Positions 53,575 through 64,000 of a DNA stretch of 64,000 nucleotides are shown here, in pieces; positions within the stretch are counted from its first letter, which is position 1; every line of letters starts with the position of its first letter. Where the stretch lies: contig JBBMNZ010000013.1 in the NCBI GenBank assembly GCA_037954325.1, positions 7,374,501 through 7,438,500 of the forward strand, given 5' to 3'. The notes beneath the pieces are model-generated. The model saw nothing but the letters and a program-made list of their open reading frames with translations. It made no database searches and had not been told where the DNA came from. The translations under genes were made by a program, and so were the position numbers. This stretch comes from Fistularia commersonii (lineage: Eukaryota; Chordata; Actinopteri; Syngnathiformes; Fistulariidae).

Positions 53575-56500
53575 TCATGCCCCCTTGTGGTGATTTGGAC
53601 CTGATCCCGCGGTTGAATCTGAGGCCTTTCTCACAGTCGATGTATTGTTAGAAAATTCTGAGTCAACAAGATGGTTCTTTTTTCTGCGGCAACCACCTGT
53701 CAGAGACTGGCTCCAGTCTAAATGCAAAAAAAAACACATGATCATTCACTTAAAAAACAAATTACACAAACCGTCAAGCTCATATCCTGCAATAATTTTT
53801 TTATCAACACGTACTGCTGTTTATTTCCCTTAATAAGATCTACCTGAGTGGGCATTGAGTCTGAAAGGTCCACAGCACAAATAGGTCCTCCACTGCTTCC
53901 TCACATTTTCTTTCATGAGACAATGGAAGACAAAGACAAAAAACCCTGGGGGACAAGAGAAAAAATTTGTGTAGAAAAATCTCATAAATTCTGTGATCAT
54001 GGAAACTAACATGAATGTCATAATGGTCCTAAAAGTGAAATTACCATTGCATAAAATGTAAAACATCATAAATGTATGCATTCTTGTCTAGTACTTCTTA
54101 AACTACTCAGTTTGTGAAACAAACCAAATTTAAGCACGACAAACGTATATACGCACACTGCCTCTTAATGGATACAAGCAATATAAAAAAAAAACTATAA
54201 AAATGTGTGCTAAAATTAAATGAACACCAATCCTATCAAATACCGCCAACACCAAATCCTTACCCTGTAAAGTATTGCAGATGGAGAACAGGTACATCAT
54301 AATGGTTTTGCCAGGCCCAAATGAAAAAAAGCCCATCGACCACGTCAGACCCAATAGCACAGTGAGACTGGCAACTGCTCTTAAACTGTGTAAAGAAGGA
54401 TGGTTGTTTGCCGAGGACTTATTTGTTTTCATATGTCTGATCTGAATCAGAACAACAATGAACACAGAGAAGTTGCACAACAGGATAAAAAGAACAAATG
54501 CCACCACCGTCACGTAGAAAAATACGTCATTCAGCAGCCAGCAGCTGAAACACAGGACGAAAAAAGACAGCAGGTCAAAGTGTCATTAAATTCTGGGATT
54601 TATGATAACTACCACATACATATTTATTTCAGCAGTAATACATCCAGTTTGATGGTCTTTGTGCTATTTTGCGTTTTCTTTTCATGACTTATCAAGCAGT
54701 TATGACTTGATCTTACCAATTTTGCACGTAATTTAGATAGCAAACTTAACCCCCCTAAAACATATTAAGTTTAGAATCCATCTTGGTTGCTTTTTATGTA
54801 ATATGCCCAATTTGACAGTTAACATTTTGGAGATGAGATATTTCTCTCATGCAACCAGCATTGTAAATCATCGATAAGTAATTGCCATTAACATGGTGTT
54901 TGAAATAACAAGAGAAACCCTGAAATGTTTCATGTAGAAATAAAGGTTATTTTTTTTTAAATGTTTCCTTTTCAGTTTCCCATGTATTGCATTTGAGAGA
55001 AGGCACCCCTGCAGTGTCCTTCTTTAAGTGTTTTTTTTTCTTGGTTAAGTTGTCTGTCTATATAAAACAATTGCAGGAGAAAACCTAACATTTACTTTGG
55101 TACTTACAATGGATCTGTGTCCTGAGTAACCGCTACTGTTTTGTACACAGTTTTGCCATAGGCATCTTTGTCTATTGCCAGCACAAGGCTAACTATGAGC
55201 AGGGGAATACCTGTGTGAAAAAATGTTCACCATTAGTGCTGTTAATTATTCACAAAGACAAAATAATATTCCTTGATTAAGACCAACAGAACTGTGGTCC
55301 TAATGAGAAAATATAATGCACCTGTATAATATTGTACTTTTTATTGAGCAATATCTTACTGTTAAAGTTTTTAAGATAATCAGTCTCAATTGAAACATCT
55401 AAGCAAAAATAAAATAAATACAAAGCCATTCATAACCCACAGGGGATTAATCCCACTGTATTTGGTGATACCCTTACTATTAAGCACTACTGCTGTGATA
55501 AAGACATTCCATCTATTTTTCACCCTTTTGATATTGTGTCTTTATTTTATTTACATATAGGGTTTTTTAGCCAATTTTCCTTAAGGCACAAACATGATTT
55601 TCCAAAATAGAATTTAGAGGTAATTACCGGACCAGAGCATTTTCACACAAAGGTTTCAGTGTGAATATAATTTGTTTTTACTAAGCCCGGGGGCATGATC
55701 TTCTGGTTCTGTGGAGCCAAGGATGACTGGCCAAAAGTTAAAATGTTGTGTTGACTAACAAGAAACACATTCTGCTCATTGCACAGTATAACTTTTAAGG
55801 TGTGCAACAGTTGTGGTCATATACAAACGTTGTGGAGGTGCACCCACTGTCAGTACTTGGTCTGCTGTTCAACATTACTGACAATGTGCACGACATCAGC
55901 TGAAAGCCCTGCTATGCTGAAGTAGACTCACAGAGCAAAATGTTTGTATAGTTCGACAGTTGAGTTTACTTTTTCTATTCTTAATGTCTGGCTCTCTACA
56001 ACTTTCCCCCCATGTCCTGTCCCATGTTTAAAGGCTTGACCCAGATCACTGTAAGGTCTAACTGTTGATAAAGGCTGATTGAATACAGTCCAATTGCCAC
56101 ACAATGCTCTATCTTACCCCATCCTACAGCACAGAGCTTGAGAATGTAAGAAGGGACATATACAGTGAAGACCTTGACAAGGGCAAGGTACATGTGCACA
56201 GCCTCCAGGCCCATCCAAGTGAAAGAGGCCAGCAGGAAGTAGTGGAGGCTTGCAGCAGTGGCAATGCACAGACTGTGGTTAGAAAAGGATGAAAGCCAGG
56301 CATCTAGTAGGAACAGCATGCTCAGGCCCAGTAAAGCAGCTGAAAGATTGATGAGTATTTTTGATGGGTGGTCCTGGCGCAGCTTTCTAAATTGAACAAG
56401 AGATACACAGAATAAAGGGAATGCATTTTATAACACTGTTGCCAAATGCATGATTGAAATGTAAGGCTATATTTTCCGGATTTTTTTAATCTGATCAAGG

Positions 56501-59500
56501 TATATTGTTAGGTGCTGAGAAAAACAGATAACTTTAAAAGAAAATACATTAAAAAAATGTTCACAGATGCATACAGAATTTTTTTAACAGATGTAGCAAA
56601 AATCAGAAAATTTGAGGACACATTGGTAAAACAAATCTTTTTAACAGCTATGTCAAACACAAGCTTTTTATTTTTCCTCTTTCCCAATTTATATTTTGAT
56701 TTTCAAAATCATCTGGTGACCCCCCTGTTGCCAATTGGGTGTGTCACCTTAGAGCACCTGGGTAATGCGCTATTGTTAATCAATGCTTACTCAAAAGCGA
56801 GGTAGGTGAGAAGAGTGATGCCAAGGAAAATGGAGGAAACACCACAACCAACATAGGAAATCACAGTCAGAATCTGACTGTCAGAGTTGCTGATGGGCGT
56901 TCTGGATACATCCTGAAATCAGTAATATAAGCAAAACCAAAATAACTCTATGTATGCCATTTCTACAGATGAGATTTTTGCATTATCTTTTGGCAGGCTC
57001 AACACATGCAGGAAATATACTGTATACTATCAGCATATTATCAGGGTGAGATTAAAAAAAAAAAGGTCTTCAACTCTATCCCATACTGCGCATCTTGTGG
57101 CTGTGACATCAACACCCAACATCATTAGTGGGAAAAATGAGCAGAAGAGTGATAACTGAGCAGACTGAATCAAACGTGTCGCTGCTTTTTGTTGTCTTCC
57201 CCCTCTCTAATTTGTGAAAAGAAAAAGGCACAGTGACTCACCAGGAGCAAAGCAAAATGTGTGAGGTGATCACAGTGACAGCTGGTCTGATGAGAAGAAA
57301 TACCCTGGGTTTTACAACCCCTGCTGCTCCAACCACCATGTCCTCCTTACACACACACACATACAAACACACACAAATTGACAGCGAATTCTCTATACCA
57401 CATGTCACACACGAGACCCAAGAGCCTAAGCCGGCAAACAATATGATTTTCTTGCACTACAAGCTCTTCAAGCATCATACTATCATTAATATTTATCTGC
57501 TATACATTGACAGATGGATTACTTTTAAACGATTTTGACACTTCCTACAAAAAAAGCATTCAGAGGTAATGGCTTGTTATGATAAACATGAATCAGATAC
57601 AGATGCAGTCATGAAATCTGATAGCAAGTAGATATGAGTTTTATATTGACGTAGAGCAGCTGTATTGCTGGTGCAGCTCAATATATAAACTGAGTTTGGG
57701 TAGCCCAATCTAAACCCAAGTTGAAGATTTATCAATTTTAAGCAACTCACCATTCTTGTGGAAATCCCAAAATACACACCGGACCTTGTCATTTGGCTGA
57801 TAAAATACAGATTTTTCAAATGGCATTTCAATTCATAGCAAGTCAATTGCATTTATTTCATCACAATAGATTAAAAAAAACAGTTTTATCACCTGTTTTA
57901 GTTGCTCATGGCTGAGAGTCACCACAACTTTATGTTTCAGATTGCTGACACGGCTATTGAGGCTCGCAGATACAATGTATGACTTCAATGTCAAGCTGCT
58001 GTGTTCTGCATTGGCAAGTGATGGGTCCTGTTAAAAAAATTAGTCAGCAGTTGTCTAAACAGACATGATATATCGACAAGGCCTATCAAGGTGAATCATA
58101 GATACTAAATACAGTGAAAAAGCTGTATTTAAAATTCAAGAGTTATTATTTTGACCCATGCAATTCATCTTGATAGTATTTTTTTGCAGGTGATGATTAG
58201 AATTTCCAATTAGTTTCAATTAAATATTTAATAGAAATACAAAGAAAACTGTTTTTATGAGAAAATTAGAAATAAGCTCCAACATATCTAAGTGAAATAA
58301 AGGTGTCAGAATATGGGTAGCAGGCCATCCACGCAACCTTGTATTATTATCCCAAATAATTGCTATTTTTAAGGAAGACATGTTGATAACTATCAACATT
58401 AATGTCCCAGTCAGATTCATAGAGTTACTTTATTATTGAGACTCTGAAGTATTCAGTTTTAGGCTATATAGGGAATTAGCATTCAGAATGTAGAAAAGGT
58501 AGGACAGGTAGAAATTAGGCCTGAATGATCTTTTCATATCCAGACAAGGCAAGGTTTATTCAGATACGTATCTGAGTAAAAGCACCCTTTCTCTTTTCCC
58601 TTCAACAGCATTTGCTGAAAACATTTTTAAATGTATGGCTATGGCATAGAATCCAGTGAGCTCTCAGAACCTACACAAAACACCAAACCTGATTTATATT
58701 ACATGAAAATATAAATCTTTGAACACATTTTTTTTTGTTCACTGCACCACGTGCTCGCCATATTCTCACAAGCAACCTGTGGTGATCCATAATTAGATGG
58801 TTGCAGTCAGTGCATAGTCTGTTTTGTTGTATTCTAATTTATGACACGAGGCTGTGTCTTTTTAAAGCTTCACGTTTTAAGTATAACAAGGTAAGGAGGA
58901 TAATGAAGAATGTCACTCACACTAGAAAGTCCAAGAGATCAAATCGGACATACCTGGAACAGGTCGTGTGTACCATAGAACTGAAATTGCACACGACTCT
59001 TATTCTCTCCTGGTGGGAAATAGTGAAGGAGCTCAGAGGGAATAGAGATCATTGCATCCTTGTCATGAAATGGTTCACTGATGAAACTCTGGTTTAGAAA
59101 AACCTTAGTAAAAAAAAAACCAACAAAACTGCCGTTAATGGTTTTATTAATGGTGCTATACTAACTTGAAGCCATGATATCTGTTATTCATGCTACTAAC
59201 ACCTTGCTGAGTGCTCAACAGGGCATGGATGCAATAAAAAATCTACTCCACCACCATAAATGTGACTCATCCTGTGGTTGCCATACTAGGAAAAGCATCT
59301 TACCTCTGGCCTCTGTACTGAAGAAATGGAGGACACGCTGAAGGTGAGGCCACTGAATCTCTCAGGATCGACATCGATCAAATACAGGGCCATCGAAGGT
59401 GCTGTTAAACTTACAGATTCACCTTGTAAATCCAAGTTGCTGCCCAACCTCTCTGTCATATTTAGAATACTTTTCAAAAGTAAAAGATAGATTACCATAA

Positions 59501-62500
59501 AAAAAAGCCAAAATGTTCTATTTCTACACACAAATATCCATTATGTCTCCACTTACTCATTAGCCAATGGAGAGACATTGGATTTCGAAAGCAAGATATC
59601 AGCAACAATATTGATAGTGCTGGCACCAACTGAAGGCTCGATGGTGCTGATGCCAACCACTTTATCGAGTTTATCCATCACTGTGTCCAGTTCAGAGGAT
59701 GAGAGCTCCGCTGAGTTTCCTAACTCAACGTTTACAAGGTCCTGAATCATGTCCACAACTTCAGCCATATTATCTACATTTAAAGAAAGATAACTTTCAG
59801 TTCACGTGTTGTCTGTTTAAATATATTTGTTTTGTTTTGTGTTTTTTAAGCGGCAAATGTGAATATTGAAAAAACAAGTGTTAATCGAATTTCAACTTTT
59901 TCACATTAAATCATACATAGTTGATTTCACAAGTATAACTATTTTTAATATGGTATTGCAAATTAAATGATCTACACTGTGTATAGAATAAATCACCTCA
60001 CCTGGAGTGACAGTGATATTCTGGAGGTCTGATATGGTCAGAATTGGGTTGCAATTTGACATATCAGGATCAGCCCACCTAGTTGTGTCAGTTTCAATCT
60101 GTAATTTACTAAACAGAGAAGAAAATCAGCGACAATATCAATACCAGTGGCAATAAAAGTTATTTATACTTGTCTTTTTATTGTAGTGTAACTTCTGAAG
60201 TCATTGTCAGTTAAACAAATCATTCAGCTTGTAGAGAAACAAGTAAGCTTATACAGTTTGCATTTTAATAATGAGATCATTTGGCATTTTCTCTATTTAA
60301 AATTCAGCAAGGTAGAGAGATTTCTGCGCTTAAACGCAGTAACATATAGGAAATAGATTTTTGCCCGAGTTTCCTTCTTCCAAAGAGCCACAATTATTCC
60401 TTGTGTTGGATCAGAGCTGTAAGGGGATGTAGAGAGATGTAAGGGGTGGCAGGACTGCAGGGAACAGAGCAGCATAGTATCCATGGAAACGAGCTATTGT
60501 GACGATGACGGACAAGATTGGACCAAATGAACAAAGTAATTCAGAAAAGAATCCCTCCTTTTCCCACTTCATCCATCCATCTTCTGCTGCTCATCTGGGG
60601 TCGTGTCCAGATGGCAGCAGCCAAAGCAGAGAGACCCAGACTTCCTTCTCCCTGGCTCATTGATCCAGCTCTTCTGGGAAGATCCTGAGGTGCTCCCATG
60701 CTAGCCAAGAGATATACTGTTGTCCCTTCAGCAGTCCCAGGTGGTCATGCCCGGATCACCTCACCAGGGAGGCATCCAGATGACCAGGTGCCTGAGCCAT
60801 TTCATCTTCATCTGACTCCTCTCCAAGTGGAGGAGCAGCAACTCTACTCTGAGCCCCGGATAGTTGAACTCCTCACCCTATCTCGAAGGTAGAGTCCAGA
60901 CGCCCTGCGAAAGAAATCATTTTGGACGCTTGGATCCATGACCTTGTTCTTTCAGTCACTACCCAATGCTTGTAGGGGAGGGTAGGAATGTAGATTGACT
61001 TGTAAATTGAGAGCTTCGCTTTTTGGCTCAGCTACTTTGCCACCAAAACACACGCTGACGTTTCACCGATCCCCCTGTAAATTTCCCTCCCCATCTTTCC
61101 CTCACTCATGAACAAGACCCTAGGATACTTGAATTCCTGCACTCAAGGCAAGACCTTGACCAGCAATAGGCACTCCACCGTCTTCCATCCCTGAACCGTG
61201 GTCTCAGATTTAGAGGTGCTGATGCTCATCCCGTTCGCTTCACATTCGGTGGATAAGTGCTCCAACGAAACCTGGAGATAGTGGTCCGATGAAGCCAACA
61301 GAACCACATCATATGCAAAAAGTAAAGACCCAAATAACCAGACCGCATCCCCTAAAAACCCTGGATGCACCAAGAAATTCTGTCCCTAAAAGTTATTAAC
61401 AGAACTGGTATCAAAGGGCAGCCCCGGTAGAGTCCTACCCACACCGTAAACAAATCCGATTTGCAACCAGCAATACAGACCAAGCTCTGACACCAATCAT
61501 ATAAGGACAGAACAGCCCATATTACAGGGTTTCAGTACCCCATACCCCTGGAGCACCCAACAGGATTGGGGGAGAATTGGAGCTGCCTTGCGCACCAGTT
61601 CTGGATCCTTCCCCACCAGATATTTCATGCTCACCAGGCATTTCATGCTGGAACCAGCTTCTGCAGCCCTGGATTGGACTGCCAAGGCCCCTCACTTCAG
61701 TTATTCCCTGCCTCACATTGCTCCTGAGCCCCTTGGCCCCTTCTATGGGTGGTGAACCCAAGGGAAGGGGGACCCAGGATGATCTTTCATGCTGAGCCCA
61801 GCCAAGATCCATGGGTGCAGGCCTGGCAACCAAGTGCTGGACATCGAGCCAAACATGCGAATCAAACCTAAGAATCTCATACCGGATCAGTCAAGGCCCG
61901 GGTTAACAACGACCAGTATTGGTGCCGGTAACCTACAGGGTACCAGTGGAAATTGGGCTACTGAGGGTCAGAGACGGAGAGGAGGAAGGCGTGTTGGGAA
62001 GCAGAGCGAGAAGAGGAAAGGCAAGAGTCTGGGACTGATTGTAAGGACTTTGAATATGGAACTGGACAGGAAGTCTAGAGGAAGACCAAAGAGAAGATTT
62101 ATGGTCGCAGCCAAGAGGAAAAGAAGAGGACCAAGGTAAATGTTGGCACATACAATTAAGTCTGAAGATAAAGTTAACAAAAACTTAGATATTACAATGC
62201 TTTGCCTGAAATGATTATGAACTGTGTATTGTTGTTTTAACTCATCTCAGTTTTTGATAGTAAACTGCACTGATCCCAGAGAGAATGTTAAGACTGTGCA
62301 TCTTAGGTTAGAGAACAAACATCTGCTATGGACTCTTACCTTCATCCCACCAATACAGTTTGAAAATGATTGAATTAACATCTTACCAAAATCTGAAGCC
62401 TCTGTTGGACATTGGCTTTATGCAACCCATTTCTTGGTTGACCTGGGGGAAGGTTTCAGGCCAAATATAGTCTCCGTGAATTGTAGAAACCATTTCTTCT

Positions 62501-63469
62501 AAACAGTTTTCTGGGACTGAAAATGAAAGAATAGTAATATATTTTTAACCAAGTCATTGCACTTTTTCTTTCATTTTTGTTATAGGAATGTAAGTACAAG
62601 GAATTTTACTCACCAATATGTTTGATGGTCACATCCATAGTTTTAATAATAATGGAACCATTTTTATGTGGTGATGACAAGGCAGCATCAATAAAAGAGG
62701 TAATTTCTGTAATGTTATTCCTATCATACACTTGGACGTGGAAGGTACTGTCATATCTGTTAATAAACCAACACTCAATTATAAAAAGCAGCCACAATCT
62801 AGTCTGACGTTTCAAAATTCCCCTGTTGACTTACTGTCTGACTTGGTGCTGAAAAATCTGAAGAAAGAAAAGTTTTGGGAAATTATAACAATATAATAAA
62901 ATTAATTATAATATATAATATATATATAATATATAATTATAACAATATAATTATAACAATATAATCTTATTGTTAATTATAAGATTAACATTACCTACAT
63001 CAATTTAAAAAGAAAATACACTGACCCAACCAAAATCATTTCAATGAATTCGAAACTCACCATTAATCCAATGTACTGCTCCATTGACCTGCAATGATTT
63101 TTAAATTCAACATCAGAAATTACTCACTCAGTCACAGCAAGCAAATGATACCAGAGTATGATACCTATTTTACAGGAAAACTCATTTTATTTAGACCCAC
63201 CTCCAAACTCTCTCAGTTATGATGACATTCAGTAAAATTATGGTGTTCTTCACATGCAGTCTGTCTTTCAGCTTTTGGACAGAATACAGAGTAAACATGT
63301 AGTTTAAGGAACTTAAAGGAGATTTGTGTGAAAATCTTACCCAATGTTCAATTATTTCTTTTGGTCCTCTGGTGTTGGCAGTCATATTCAATGTAACATT
63401 AACTCTAAGGAAAGTATCAGGTCCAACTGTTGGCCAATGAAACACAGTTACCACTTCAGGAAAATTTGC
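53575..63469 (-). CDS. adgrg4: Adhesion G protein-coupled receptor, ADGRG4 (GPR112)-like, 3' part; 5' end off the right edge
   Basis: Nineteen minus-strand exons: 63341-63469, 63201-63271, 63061-63088, 62835-62857, 62614-62756, 62387-62516, 60002-60108, 59557-59773, 59304-59469, 58954-59103, 57893-58027, 57751-57796, 57242-57345, 56791-56912, 56118-56386, 55108-55210, 54264-54544, 53844-53945, 53575-53717. All join in frame to 822 codons plus stop. The ectodomain has a GDYIWPET...C...C segment, then a GAIN domain closing in the GPS (RCVFWDF ... CHCDHL/THFALLL, predicted self-cleavage between L and T). Seven membrane spans follow, with WMGLEAVHMYLALVKVF (TM3), GLTWSMGFFSFGPGK (TM6) and FVFVFHCLMKENVRKQW after TM7, then a tail of about 60 residues. 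ADGRG2 is the nearest alternative; the Xq26.3-like neighbourhood favours ADGRG4. A further 25 nt exon may lie at 63583-63607. Confidence 0.88.
60560..61480 (-). mobile_element. Degenerate LINE reverse transcriptase fragment
   Basis: In the 2.3 kb intron between ADGRG4 exons 60002-60108 and 62387-62516. Read on the minus strand it holds a GLYRGCPL-like box (RT motif 4), then LLFAYDVVLLASS at about 61286-61324, where the catalytic motif of the family is FADD, followed by ECEANGMSISTSKSE. The first catalytic Asp is replaced by Tyr, and frames are broken on both sides, so the copy is inactive. Confidence 0.8.
61500..62150 (+). mobile_element. Composite repeat with a second LINE C-terminal scrap
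   Basis: A GC-richer stretch than its surroundings, with open frames on both strands that show no domain. At about 62070-62110 the plus strand reads SRGRPKRRFM, nearly the same bases as 51969-52000 in the other LINE fragment, so at least the end derives from that family. The part at 61500-61950 is not assigned. Confidence 0.5.
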
Positions 63470-64000
63470 CTTGACAGTTTCACATTATCACAGAAAACTA
63501 AGGAATGAATTGGAACAAAGAACATAATCAACGGCAGCAAATTCAGAGATTGGCAGATAAACACATTTGTCACTGTTTGTACCTGGCTCCTTATATGCTT
63601 CAATGTGCTAAGAGAGAATTTTCTGTTTTGTGTTCATTTTGATAAATTAGCTTTTATATTCTAACATCTTGCACGGTAATATATTTGCCATTTTTATCCC
63701 TTCCTTTGTCGCAGACGTGGTCAATATACAACAGACAAAGTCCAGTTCAATGCCAGTGCCTTAATCAAGGACAAGTTGTTTCTTTCATATTCTTTAACTT
63801 GTGTCATTCTTTTGTGCATATTCAAAGGTAGTCTTACTGTGTTCCTGCAAGACCATCTTATATACAGTATATATCTGAACTGATTTCAATTATGCAGAGG
63901 ACGATAGCAGAGTGAGATTTATGTAAAGACTGAATGGTTTGTTTAGTGGCTCAGACATCTAACATTGAAAGGACTGACCAGAAGTCTTGTTGAGATCTAA

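Noticed and set aside
61522..61833. Overlapping Pro/Gly-rich frames on both strands
   Set aside because: They lie in repeat-derived GC-rich DNA inside an intron, and open frames on both strands reflect base composition.
62885..62975. AT-rich palindromic stretch as a structural or regulatory element
   Set aside because: It is a simple TATAAT-type low-complexity tract in an intron; self-complementarity follows from its composition.

Overview
The window is vertebrate nuclear DNA, most likely from a ray-finned fish. Genes are split by GT-AG introns into short exons. Introns and intergenic DNA are AT-rich and hold AT, CA/GT and GATA microsatellites, LINE fragments and short dispersed repeats of types I associate with fish genomes. 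I found no operons, CRISPR arrays, rRNA or tRNA genes.

Layout, left to right. (1) The first 412 codons of a TM9SF2-type nonaspanin gene on the minus strand, running off the left edge (838-4914); its leftmost intron holds a Tigger/pogo-like DNA transposon. (2) A 1.7 kb divergent promoter interval. (3) A complete RBMX gene on the plus strand (6633-10600, 391 aa). (4) A complete 22-exon ARHGEF6 (alpha-PIX) gene on the plus strand (13262-35819, 769 aa). (5) A four-exon TNF-family ligand on the minus strand, best called CD40LG (39338-41069). (6) An interval with a possible undescribed small plus-strand gene (exons at 44891, 46186 and 48139). (7) VGLL1 on the minus strand (49404-50129). (8) The 3' 19 coding exons of an adhesion GPCR of the ADGRG4/ADGRG2 type on the minus strand, running off the right edge (53575-63469), with GPS motif, seven membrane spans and a short tail.

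The order RBMX, ARHGEF6, CD40LG, VGLL1, ADGRG4 and the relative strands match human Xq26.3, and this supports the CD40LG and ADGRG4 calls. The clear departure is the TM9SF2-type gene beside RBMX: human TM9SF2 lies on 13q32, on the same chromosome arm as ARHGEF7, the paralogue of ARHGEF6. The genes are not one pathway. They cover endomembrane sorting, splicing, Rac/Cdc42 activation, immune co-stimulation, TEAD-dependent transcription and adhesion signalling. Exon joins were set by reading splice sites and checking that each phase carries through.

Nothing here is a clear new molecular system. The best leads are the candidate gene at about 44.1-48.4 kb, the second TM9SF2-type locus, and a possible missed 3' exon of VGLL1.
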